This document shows, piece by piece, positions 17,803 to 25,481 of a DNA stretch of 64,000 bases. The stretch is from Pedobacter cryoconitis (GTDB lineage: Bacteria > Bacteroidota > Bacteroidia > Sphingobacteriales > Sphingobacteriaceae). The first letter of the stretch is position 1. Every line of letters starts with the position of its first letter. Below the pieces are notes generated by a model. The model did not search any database, had not been told where the DNA came from, and saw nothing but the letters and a program-made list of their open reading frames with translations. The stretch covers positions 434,001 through 498,000 of the forward strand of contig NZ_JACHCC010000001.1 of NCBI RefSeq assembly GCF_014207135.1, given 5' to 3'. A program made the translations under genes and the position numbers.

Positions 17803-18464
17803 TTATAACCAGTTCCGTAAACAGTTTTTAAGTAATTGCCACAATCAGCCTCAGTCAGTTTCCTTTTCAGATTCTTGATATGTGCATAGATAAAATCGTG
17901 ATTATCCATCATATCTGCCAGATCACCTGAGAGATGTTCGGCGAGCGCATTTTTAGAAACAACACGGTTTTTATTGCTGATAAAATATAAAAGCAGATTT
18001 AATTCTTTTTTGGTCAATGGAACAACTTCTTCCTTCGCATAGACAGTTTTGGCCAGTAAGTCAATCTTCAGTTCATGCTCTTCAATGATATTACTGTTCG
18101 TAAAATGTCTCCGGCGGATTACCGAATAAATTCTTGCCGCTAGTTCCTGAAGATGGAATGGCTTAGCCAGGTAATCATCAGCTCCGATCTGCAATCCTTT
18201 AATCTTGTCATCCAGCGAGTTTTTAGCCGAAATGATAATCAGTCCATCTGCTTTATTCTCCGCTTTCAGTTTTTCGAGTATTTTCATACCATCTCCGCCC
18301 GGAAGCATCAGATCGAGTAAAATACAATCATATTGATGGAATTCAGTTTTTTGCAATGCCTGCTGGTAATCCATGGCAAATTCGCACCGGTAATTTTCAT
18401 CAGTCAGATAAGTCGCAATACTCTCTGCCAGTTCAACTTCATCTTCTATAATAAGAATCTTCAT
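17790..18464 (-). CDS. OmpR/PhoB-type response regulator
   Basis: The 224-residue protein has a receiver domain with phospho-acceptor Asp51 (LLDLMLPGGDG), acidic residues Glu7/Asp8 and Lys101 (AKPF), followed by a C-terminal winged-helix domain with LTKKELNLLLYFISN near 154-168 and VYGTGYKW at the end. It is the partner of the overlapping histidine kinase. Target genes are unknown; the TonB-dependent receptor downstream is a candidate by position only. Confidence 0.94.
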   Translation of the reverse strand: MKILIIEDEVELAESIATYLTDENYRCEFAMDYQQALQKTEFHQYDCILLDLMLPGGDGMKILEKLKAENKADGLIIISAKNSLDDKIKGLQIGADDYLAKPFHLQELAARIYSVIRRRHFTNSNIIEEHELKIDLLAKTVYAKEEVVPLTKKELNLLLYFISNKNRVVSKNALAEHLSGDLADMMDNHDFIYAHIKNLKRKLTEADCGNYLKTVYGTGYKWEG

Positions 18465-18601
18465 TGATGTAAATTTAACGTTTAGATTCTGAATATTTTC
18501 TGAATTATAATTCTGGATTAGCCATTATTGATTACTTTTATCCCATTCAGCGAGTAAATTATATCATCAAATGATAAAGCGCTATACCTTCAGAAATAAC
18601 A

Positions 18602-19417
18602 ATGGATTTTAAGAATAAAGTAATCATCATCACCGGTGCTTCATCGGGAATAGGGAAATCATGTGCAGAGGAATTTGCTAAACGCGGTGCCAATCTGGTA
18701 CTGGCTGCAAGGAAATATGTGACTTTGTGTGAGATCACTGCGGATTTAGAAAAAAGATATGGCATCAGAGCCTTGGCTGTTCAGGCAGATGTAAGTAAAG
18801 AAGAAGATTGCCAGGAGCTGATCAAAAGAGCATTACTCACTTTTGAAAAGATTGATGTAATGGTAAACAATGCTGGTCTTTCTATGCGTGCGCTCTTTAA
18901 TGAACTCGATCTTTCCGTACTGAAAAACCTGATGGATGTTAATTTCTGGGGGACTGTATATTGTACTAAATATGCTTTACCCGAAATCCTGAAAACCAAA
19001 GGCAGTATAGTTGGCGTATCTTCTATAGCAGGTTATCGCGGTTTGCCAGGCAGAACTGGTTATTCTGCGTCAAAGTTTGCGATGAACGGATTTATGGAGG
19101 CTTTAAGAACAGAATTATTGCATACAGGAGTACATGTGATGGTTGCCTGTCCAGGTTTTACAGCATCCAATATCAGAGTGACAGCCCTGGCAAAAGATGG
19201 TTCGTCTCATGGAGAAACCAGTATGGAAGAAGGTAAGATGATGTCTTCGGACCAGGTTGCGGTAAATATAATCAATGGGTTAGCTGCCCGTAAGCGTACT
19301 TTAGTGATGACAGGGCAGGGTAAACTGACTGTCTGGATCAATAAATTGCTTCCTGCATTAGCTGATAAACTGGTATTTAATCACTTTACAAAGGAGAAGA
19401 ATGCCTTAATCAAATAA
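18602..19417 (+). CDS. SDR-family oxidoreductase
   Basis: The 271-residue classical short-chain dehydrogenase has the cofactor loop TGASSGIG (11-18), NNAG at 89-92, catalytic Ser near 140/141 and Tyr154/Lys158 in YSASK. The basic residues after the first strand (AARKY near 36-40) suggest NADP(H) preference. Substrate is unknown. The esterase gene starts three bases after the stop codon, so the two are in one transcription unit. Confidence 0.92.
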   Translation: MDFKNKVIIITGASSGIGKSCAEEFAKRGANLVLAARKYVTLCEITADLEKRYGIRALAVQADVSKEEDCQELIKRALLTFEKIDVMVNNAGLSMRALFNELDLSVLKNLMDVNFWGTVYCTKYALPEILKTKGSIVGVSSIAGYRGLPGRTGYSASKFAMNGFMEALRTELLHTGVHVMVACPGFTASNIRVTALAKDGSSHGETSMEEGKMMSSDQVAVNIINGLAARKRTLVMTGQGKLTVWINKLLPALADKLVFNHFTKEKNALIK

Positions 19418-19420
19418 GGA

Positions 19421-20260
19421 ATGATCCATTTAAAAAAAGGACTGATGTTATTTGCCTTTTTGGGACAGTTTATGACTTTATCCGCCCAGGTAAAGGTACA
19501 GAAGGATATTAATTATACAGACGCAAACAATAGATACAGACAGCTGGATATTTATTATCAGAAAGATTTAGCTGTAAAGGATGTCATCATATTTATCCAT
19601 GGTGGTTCCTGGAGCAGTGGTAAAAAAGATACCTACTGGTGGTTGGGCAGGAATCTGGCCCGTAAAGGGATTGTCGCGGTAAATATAAACTATGACCTTG
19701 CACCTGATCATCAGTTCATCAGAATGGCACAGGACTGTGCGTTTGCTGTAAAATGGGTCAAAAATCATATCTATCAATATGGCGGTAATCCGAACCGGAT
19801 TTTCCTGATGGGGCATTCTGCCGGTGGGCATCTGGCTGAACTGATTAACGATGACCCGCGGTATTTCAAACATGCTGATATCGCGAACCCCGTAAAAGGA
19901 GTAATCTTGAATGATGCCTTTGGGCTGGATATGAAAGAGTATATGAGTCATGCTGAAAAAGATAAAAGCTATTATGATTTTCTTCGTACTTTTTCAAATG
20001 ACCCAATCAACTGGGAAAAGGGCTCTCCTTTATATTATATAGAGAACTGTAAGAATCCCCATCTTATTTTTTATGGTGAAAAGACCTATCCCGCTATTCA
20101 GCAGCAGTCAGAGAGGTTCAATAAATTACTGGTAGCTGCTGGGGTTCCTACCGAGCTTCATATCATCAAAGGGAAGAAACACGTAGCCATGATTTCCCAA
20201 TTGGTTTTCGGCAGTAACCACTTATATGATTTAATTATAAAATTCTTAAAACGTACTTAA
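19421..20260 (+). CDS. Secreted alpha/beta hydrolase (esterase/lipase-like)
   Basis: This 279-residue protein starts with a hydrophobic signal sequence (about 1-22, ending LSAQ). Seen: oxyanion-hole HGG at 60-62, nucleophile elbow GHSAGG at 131-136 with Ser133, and a C-terminal catalytic His in KGKKHVAMI near 253-261. It fits BD-FAE-like or HSL-like carboxylesterases acting in the periplasm or outside. It is coupled to the upstream SDR gene; a joint pathway is possible but not identifiable. Confidence 0.88.
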   Translation: MIHLKKGLMLFAFLGQFMTLSAQVKVQKDINYTDANNRYRQLDIYYQKDLAVKDVIIFIHGGSWSSGKKDTYWWLGRNLARKGIVAVNINYDLAPDHQFIRMAQDCAFAVKWVKNHIYQYGGNPNRIFLMGHSAGGHLAELINDDPRYFKHADIANPVKGVILNDAFGLDMKEYMSHAEKDKSYYDFLRTFSNDPINWEKGSPLYYIENCKNPHLIFYGEKTYPAIQQQSERFNKLLVAAGVPTELHIIKGKKHVAMISQLVFGSNHLYDLIIKFLKRT

Positions 20261-20333
20261 TTGTTACGGCCAATCGTTTCTATAATTAGTGTGAATTTAT
20301 TTATGTTTACAACTCACAAATTATAAAACACAA

Positions 20334-20858
20334 ATGAAACTTTTAAGAACCCCATTATTATTAGCCGGAGCCGGATTATTGGTTTTCTCACTGCAATCTT
20401 GTAAGACCAAAAAAATCGTTGCTAAACCTAATCCGCCTGTTGTCGCTGCAAAACCTGTAGAAAAACCAGTTGAAGCTCCAGTAGAGCAGAAGGCAGAAAC
20501 TACACCTGTAGTAGAAAAACCAGATTTCAATTTTAATAATATTCAGTTTGAATTTAATTCAGATGTACTTAAAACTGCTTCGATAGAAACTTTGGATAAA
20601 GCAGCCAGAGAAATGAAAAAAGATCCTTCTGTGAAATTTGTTTTAAACGGTCACTCTTCTGCCGAGGGAACTGTAGCGCATAATATGTCTTTATCCGTAG
20701 ACAGAGCAAATGCTGTCAGATCTTATCTGATGAATGCTGGTATCAACGGAAATAATCTGGCTGTTAAAGGTTTTGGTGCAACACAGCCGGTTAGTGCCAA
20801 CACTACCGACGAAGGCAAAGCATTAAACCGCAGAGTTGAACTTAAGATAGCTCAATAA
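20334..20858 (+). CDS. OmpA-family peptidoglycan-binding lipoprotein
   Basis: The 174-residue protein has a lipoprotein signal peptide with lipobox cysteine Cys23 (SLQSC), a Pro/Val/Lys/Glu-rich linker (about 30-60) and a C-terminal OmpA domain (about 65-174) with LNGHSSAEG near 104-112 and ALNRRVELKI at the end. It resembles Pal and similar lipoproteins that anchor the outer membrane to peptidoglycan. No Tol genes are adjacent. Confidence 0.93.
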   Translation: MKLLRTPLLLAGAGLLVFSLQSCKTKKIVAKPNPPVVAAKPVEKPVEAPVEQKAETTPVVEKPDFNFNNIQFEFNSDVLKTASIETLDKAAREMKKDPSVKFVLNGHSSAEGTVAHNMSLSVDRANAVRSYLMNAGINGNNLAVKGFGATQPVSANTTDEGKALNRRVELKIAQ

Positions 20859-20975
20859 TCATTCAGAATCAGGAAGTTTGCATGAGCTCAGCACTCAAAT
20901 TTTAGCGTAACTGGCTCATGCAGCCTTCCCGTTCCGTAGGAAAAAGGGACTATTTAAAAATAATTCAATAAATAG
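20859..20975 (+). other. Spacer with a large imperfect hairpin
   Basis: After the OmpA-like gene, arms 20872-20887 and 20914-20929 pair over 14 of 16 positions (GGAAG with CTTCC, TGCATGAGC with GCTCATGCA, a 2x2 internal loop) around a 26-base loop. There is no U-run, so it is not a standard terminator. Role unknown; it might be the 3' end of the OmpA transcript. Confidence 0.55.
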
Positions 20976-21006
20976 TTGCTCTTTTCCAAAAACAATTCCA
21001 TATTTG
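20976..21006 (+). promoter_or_regulatory. Promoter of the trp leader
   Basis: TTG (20976-20978), a 20-base spacer and CATATTTG (20999-21006) match the Bacteroidota -33/-7 pattern with one mismatch in the -7 box. The box ends seven bases before the leader-peptide ATG. Confidence 0.6.
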
Positions 21007-21013
21007 CTACAAG

Positions 21014-21067
21014 ATGATACAAACAAACGGACTTAACAATTGGTGGTGGCACAACTCAACTGAGTAG
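21014..21067 (+). CDS. trpL: trp operon leader peptide (17 residues, three consecutive Trp)
   Basis: The frame ATG at 21014 to TAG at 21065-21067 encodes MIQTNGLNNWWWHNSTE. Three Trp codons in a row occupy 21041-21049. It lies between a promoter-like sequence and an intrinsic terminator, directly before trpD. Its likely job is to stall ribosomes when charged tRNA-Trp is scarce, which would free the downstream RNA to form an antiterminator. This is the arrangement of known trp leaders in other phyla; function here is inferred from sequence alone. It is too short for normal gene finders. Confidence 0.85.
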   Translation: MIQTNGLNNWWWHNSTE

Positions 21068-21138
21068 TGTGACCCAATTTTGTACGTTTTATTTTATATA
21101 AAAATATTTTGAGGGTTGCTTTTTAAGCAACCTTTTTT
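21048..21138 (+). promoter_or_regulatory. trp attenuator: pause hairpin, antiterminator and terminator
   Basis: Three competing structures can be drawn. Pause hairpin: the GGCACAACTCA arm (21048-21058) with the TGAGTAGTGTGACC arm (21061-21074), allowing bulges. Antiterminator: GTGACCC (21069-21075) with GGGTTGC (21113-21119), seven pairs including two G-U. Terminator: GGTTGCTT (21114-21121), loop TTT, AAGCAACC (21125-21132), then TTTTTT. The antiterminator uses bases from both the pause hairpin and the terminator arm, so they exclude each other. Stalling at the Trp codons would block the first hairpin. Confidence 0.8.
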
Positions 21139-21149
21139 GTTTTATACCC

Positions 21150-22136
21150 ATGAAGAAAATACTCAACCATTTATTTGAAAATAAGTCTTTTAGCAGGGAA
21201 GAAGCCCAGCGGATTCTTACAGCAATTGCCGCAGGAGAATTTAATACCTCGCAGATTGCCGCCTTTATTACCGCTTTTGGCATGCGGAATATTACTGTCG
21301 CAGAGCTACAGGGATTTCGGGATGCGATGCTCGATCTCTGTGTGAAAGTAGATCTGTCCGGTTATGAACTGGTAGACCTTTGTGGTACCGGTGGAGATGG
21401 AAAAGATACCTTCAATATTTCGACACTGGCTTCATTTATTGTAGCAGGGGCTGGATATAAGGTTGCAAAACACGGAAATTATGGTGTTTCTTCTGGTTGC
21501 GGATCTTCTAATGTGATGGAGTATCTGGGGTATAGCTTTACCGCTGACCAGGATGAGTTAAGAAGGAGCCTGGACAGATCCGGAATCTGTTTTATTCATG
21601 CACCATTATTTAATCCGGCGATGAAAATAGTAGCGCCGATCCGTAAAGATCTGGGGGTGAAAACTTTCTTTAATATGCTTGGCCCTATGGTTAATCCGGC
21701 GCAGCCGAAAAATCAGATTGTAGGCGTATTTAGTTTGGAACTGGCGCGTTTATATGCTTATTTATATCAGGATACTGATAAAAACTATACCATTCTCCAT
21801 GCAGTAGACGGTTTTGATGAGGTCTCCTTAACCTGCGATTTTAAGACCTTCAGCAAAAACGGAGAGGCACTGGTTAAAGTAGCCGACCTGGGTTTTGAAC
21901 AGATCAGTGAATTTGAAATTGCGGGAGGTGATACTATAAAATCGTCGGCAAATATATTCTTAAATGTATTACAGGGAACTGGTACTGATCCGCAAAATAA
22001 CGTAGTATTATGTAATGCAGCGATTGCAATACAAACAATTAAACCGGAACAATCTTTTGCAGATTGTTTTTATGAAGCAGAGTCGTCGCTGGTAGGCGGT
22101 TTAGCTTTAAAAAGTTTTCAGAATCTGGTAGGATGA
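21150..22136 (+). CDS. trpD: Anthranilate phosphoribosyltransferase
   Basis: The 328-residue enzyme transfers phosphoribose from PRPP to anthranilate in tryptophan synthesis. Seen: GTGGDGKDTFN at 79-89 (PRPP binding), KHGNYGVSSGCGSSN near 108-122 and FNMLGPMVNPA near 173-183. It is the first structural gene after the attenuator; its stop overlaps the trpF start by four bases (ATGA), so translation is likely coupled. The usual upstream trpE and trpG are not here. Confidence 0.96.
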   Translation: MKKILNHLFENKSFSREEAQRILTAIAAGEFNTSQIAAFITAFGMRNITVAELQGFRDAMLDLCVKVDLSGYELVDLCGTGGDGKDTFNISTLASFIVAGAGYKVAKHGNYGVSSGCGSSNVMEYLGYSFTADQDELRRSLDRSGICFIHAPLFNPAMKIVAPIRKDLGVKTFFNMLGPMVNPAQPKNQIVGVFSLELARLYAYLYQDTDKNYTILHAVDGFDEVSLTCDFKTFSKNGEALVKVADLGFEQISEFEIAGGDTIKSSANIFLNVLQGTGTDPQNNVVLCNAAIAIQTIKPEQSFADCFYEAESSLVGGLALKSFQNLVG

Positions 22137-22768
22137 GTACAAAACTAAAAATCTGCGGAATGAAGGTACCGGGAAATATAGCTGAAGCTGTATTGTTACA
22201 GCCAGATTATCTGGGTTTTATTTTTTATCCCGGATCTAAAAGATTTATAGCTGATTTAAATCCTGAGTTGATTCGCAATATACCATCAACCATAAAAACT
22301 ACCGGTGTATTTGTCAATGAAGAGCTGGAAATAGTGAAAAAGGCAATTGTAACCTATCAGTTAAAAGCTGTTCAGTTGCATGGAGAAGAAAGTGCAGCTT
22401 ATTGTGGTGAATTAAAAGGACTGGCAGAAGTAATTAAGGCATTTGGGATCCATGAAACTTTTGATTTTAATCAACTGGATGGCTATATCAATCAGGTCGA
22501 TTATTTTCTTTTTGATACTAAAACCCCTGAACATGGTGGCTCGGGCAAAACTTTCAGCTGGCAACTCCTGGGAAATTATCACCTTGAAAAGCCTTATTTT
22601 CTAAGTGGGGGAATAGGAATGGCACATCTTGCTGATTTGCAGCAGTTCAAAGATGAACGTTTATATGCAGTGGATGTGAACAGCAGATTTGAAATTGCAC
22701 CGGGGCTGAAAGACATTGCCCTGCTTACAGAATTTAAAGAATCATCAGGCTGTTTTGGACAGCTTTAA
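22133..22768 (+). CDS. trpF: Phosphoribosylanthranilate isomerase
   Basis: The 211-residue TIM-barrel enzyme performs the Amadori rearrangement of N-(5-phosphoribosyl)anthranilate. Seen: KICGMK at 6-11 with the catalytic Cys, GFIFYPGSKR near 28-37, VQLHGEES near 80-87, LFDTKTPEHGGSGKTF near 126-141 (catalytic Asp128 region) and FLSGGIGM near 156-163. It is stand-alone rather than fused to TrpC, and no trpC lies between trpD and trpF. Confidence 0.95.
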   Translation: MSTKLKICGMKVPGNIAEAVLLQPDYLGFIFYPGSKRFIADLNPELIRNIPSTIKTTGVFVNEELEIVKKAIVTYQLKAVQLHGEESAAYCGELKGLAEVIKAFGIHETFDFNQLDGYINQVDYFLFDTKTPEHGGSGKTFSWQLLGNYHLEKPYFLSGGIGMAHLADLQQFKDERLYAVDVNSRFEIAPGLKDIALLTEFKESSGCFGQL

Positions 22769-22780
22769 AAAAAATAAGAA

Positions 22781-23962
22781 ATGAATTATTTTGTAAATGA
22801 AAAAGGTTATTACGGAGACTTTGGGGGAGCATACATTCCTGAGATGTTATATCCGAACGTAGAAGAACTCAGACAAAATTATCTGAAAATTATTGGTGAT
22901 CCCAGCTTTCAGCAGGAGTTTCATCATTTGCTGAAGGATTACGTAGGCAGGCCTTCTCCACTTTATCTGGCTAAACGGCTGTCAAAGAAATATAATGCCA
23001 ATATTTTTTTGAAACGGGAAGATCTGAATCATACCGGGGCACATAAAATAAATAACACCATTGGTCAGATTCTGCTGGCTGAAAAATTAGGTAAAAAGAG
23101 GATTATTGCCGAAACCGGGGCTGGTCAGCATGGCGTAGCCACGGCAACTGTCTGTGCATTGCGCGGACTGGAGTGTGTGGTTTATATGGGTGAGATAGAT
23201 ATTCAGCGACAGGCACCTAATGTGGCCAGAATGAAAATGCTGGGTGCTAAAGTAGTATCTGCTGTTTCCGGGAGTAAAACTTTAAAAGATGCAACGAATG
23301 AAGCGATGCGTGACTGGATTAATAATCCGGTAGATACGCATTATATTATAGGATCTGTAGTCGGACCTCATCCATACCCTGATATGGTTTCTATTTTTCA
23401 GTCAGTTATCTCTGAAGAGACGAAAAAGCAACTTTTAGAACAGACGGGAAATGATCAGCCTGATTATGTACTGGCCTGTGTAGGTGGCGGAAGTAATGCG
23501 ATGGGGATGTTTTATCATTTTATCGATGATGAAAAGGTTAAGCTGATTGCAGTAGAGGCTGGGGGTAAAGGGGTAGATACTGGTTTTTCTGCTGCAACAA
23601 CCTTTCTGGGTAAAGAAGGGGTATTACATGGAAGCAGAAGTATTCTGATGCAGACGGCAGACGGACAGGTTGTAGAACCTCATTCAGTTTCAGCAGGTCT
23701 GGATTATCCAGGGATAGGGCCTCAGCATGCGCATCTTTTCAAAACCCACAGAGCAAAATATGTTTCTATCACAGATGATGAATCGTTACAGGCAGGGCTG
23801 TTGTGTACGCAGATGGAAGGAATTATTCCGGCAATTGAAAGTGCCCATGCTTTAGCTTATTTAGAGAAAATGGAATTTAAAGGTGGTGAAAATGTGGTAG
23901 TTTGTTTATCCGGAAGGGGAGATAAAGACATGGATACCTACATGAAATATTTTGGGTTTTAG
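22781..23962 (+). CDS. trpB: Tryptophan synthase beta chain
   Basis: The 393-residue PLP enzyme joins indole and serine to form tryptophan. Seen: the N-terminal [15 protein letters not shown] segment, the PLP lysine Lys89 in HTGAHKINN, the glycine-rich phosphate loop GGGSNAMG near 235-242 and CLSGRGDKD near 377-385. It belongs to the common TrpB1 type that works with TrpA. It follows trpF by 12 bases. Confidence 0.97.
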   Translation: MNYFVNEKGYYGDFGGAYIPEMLYPNVEELRQNYLKIIGDPSFQQEFHHLLKDYVGRPSPLYLAKRLSKKYNANIFLKREDLNHTGAHKINNTIGQILLAEKLGKKRIIAETGAGQHGVATATVCALRGLECVVYMGEIDIQRQAPNVARMKMLGAKVVSAVSGSKTLKDATNEAMRDWINNPVDTHYIIGSVVGPHPYPDMVSIFQSVISEETKKQLLEQTGNDQPDYVLACVGGGSNAMGMFYHFIDDEKVKLIAVEAGGKGVDTGFSAATTFLGKEGVLHGSRSILMQTADGQVVEPHSVSAGLDYPGIGPQHAHLFKTHRAKYVSITDDESLQAGLLCTQMEGIIPAIESAHALAYLEKMEFKGGENVVVCLSGRGDKDMDTYMKYFGF

Positions 23963-23986
23963 TATATATTATAGCATACAGATCAC

Positions 23987-24757
23987 ATGAACAGGATTAC
24001 TAAATTATTCAAAGAGAAGAAAAACAATATACTCTCTATATATTATACTGCGGGTTATCCAGGTTTGGGAGATACCATCGCTATCGCTAATGCATTGGAA
24101 AAGGCGGGGGCAGATATGCTGGAAATAGGATTTCCTTACTCAGATCCTGTAGCAGACGGCCCGGTTATTCAGGCGAGCAGTAAACATGCATTGGATCAGG
24201 GAATGGATTTGAACCTGTTATTTGAGCAGCTAAAGGAATTACGTAAAACAGTTACGATCCCTGTTTTATTAATGGGATATGTGAACCCGGTTTTACAATA
24301 CGGGGTAGAGCGATTCTGTGAAGCCTGTGCACAGGTAGGCGTAGACGGTTGCATCGTACCTGATTTACCAATGGTAGAATACGAAGAGTTTTATAAAGAT
24401 ACTTTCCTGAAATATGGATTAAGTAATGTTTTTTTAGTGACTCCGCAAACTTCTGTAGAGCGTATTCATAAAATTGATTCTCTGAGTAACGGATTTATCT
24501 ATTTATTGTCTTCTTCGGCTACCACAGGTCAGAATCTTCAGGTATCTGATACCACAGCCGCTTATTTTTCAAGAATTGCAGCCATGGAGCTGAATAATCC
24601 AACGATGATTGGATTTGGGATCAGCAGTAAGGAAACCTTTGATAAAGCCTGTAAATATGCAAACGGTGGAATTATCGGTACTGCATTTGTGAAATCATTG
24701 TCATCAGACAAGCTGAATGAAAACATCGATGCATTTATGAAGATGTTCAGGGCATAA
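23987..24757 (+). CDS. trpA: Tryptophan synthase alpha chain
   Basis: The 256-residue TIM-barrel subunit cleaves indole-3-glycerol phosphate and passes indole to TrpB. Catalytic residues are present: Glu46 and Asp57 within LEIGFPYSDPVADGP (45-59). GFGISS near 204-209 forms part of the phosphate site. It is the last gene of the cluster. A weak palindrome (CCTTATATAAGG, 24760-24771) follows, without a clear U-run. Confidence 0.96.
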   Translation: MNRITKLFKEKKNNILSIYYTAGYPGLGDTIAIANALEKAGADMLEIGFPYSDPVADGPVIQASSKHALDQGMDLNLLFEQLKELRKTVTIPVLLMGYVNPVLQYGVERFCEACAQVGVDGCIVPDLPMVEYEEFYKDTFLKYGLSNVFLVTPQTSVERIHKIDSLSNGFIYLLSSSATTGQNLQVSDTTAAYFSRIAAMELNNPTMIGFGISSKETFDKACKYANGGIIGTAFVKSLSSDKLNENIDAFMKMFRA

Positions 24758-24782
24758 TACCTTATATAAGGATACTGGTTAA

Positions 24783-25403
24783 CTACAAATAGTTTTCCAG
24801 TATTCCTTTTCCCTGACGGATGATTTCGAAATCACCCATCGTACAGTCTACTACAGTGGATGGTTCATTATCTCCATAACCACCATCAATGACCAGGTCA
24901 ACCAGTGATTCATACTTCTCATAAATGAGTTCAGGATCTGTAGAATATTCGATCAGTTCATCATCATCTTTAATTGATGTCGATAAAATCGGGTTTCCTA
25001 ACTGCTCCACTATCCCTCTGGCAATCGTATTATCTGGCACCCTGATCCCTACAGTTTTTTTATTTGAACTGAGTAATTTGGGTACATTATTATTAGCATT
25101 AAATATGAAGGTAAAGGGACCTGGCAAAGCTTTTTTTAGCAACCTGAAAACGGTAGTGTCGATAGGTTTTACAAAATCAGAGATATGGCTTAGGTCTGAA
25201 CAGATGAAAGAGAAGTTTGCTTTATCAGGTTTTATGCCTCTGATCTGACAAATCCTTTCAATTGCTTTCTGATTGGTGATATCACAGCCAAGTCCATACA
25301 CAGTATCAGTAGGATATATAATAATACCGCCTTTTTTCAGTACTTCAACCACTTGTTCAATCGCTTTCGGATTCGGATTCTCCGGATATATTTTGATTAA
25401 CAT
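24783..25403 (-). CDS. YrdC/Sua5-domain protein (L-threonylcarbamoyladenylate synthase type)
   Basis: The 206-residue protein has the YrdC fold with the ATP/threonine-binding start [15 protein letters not shown] (25-39), the [11 protein letters not shown] segment and the ISTSIK motif near 140-146. Family members make threonylcarbamoyl-AMP for the t6A37 modification of tRNA. The lack of the extra Sua5 domain makes it TsaC/YciO-sized; YciO paralogues act differently, so the exact role is uncertain. It is convergent with trpA. Confidence 0.88.
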   Translation of the reverse strand: MLIKIYPENPNPKAIEQVVEVLKKGGIIIYPTDTVYGLGCDITNQKAIERICQIRGIKPDKANFSFICSDLSHISDFVKPIDTTVFRLLKKALPGPFTFIFNANNNVPKLLSSNKKTVGIRVPDNTIARGIVEQLGNPILSTSIKDDDELIEYSTDPELIYEKYESLVDLVIDGGYGDNEPSTVVDCTMGDFEIIRQGKGILENYL

Positions 25404-25481
25404 ATGTGAATTTACTTATAATTTTGTTGAGTCATTGATAAATGTTCGTACTATTGCCCCTAATTTAGTAATTCCAACAGT

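Noticed and set aside
13992..18464. Polysaccharide utilisation locus around the TonB-dependent receptor
   Set aside because: No SusD homologue or glycoside hydrolase is present; only a receptor next to a two-component system.
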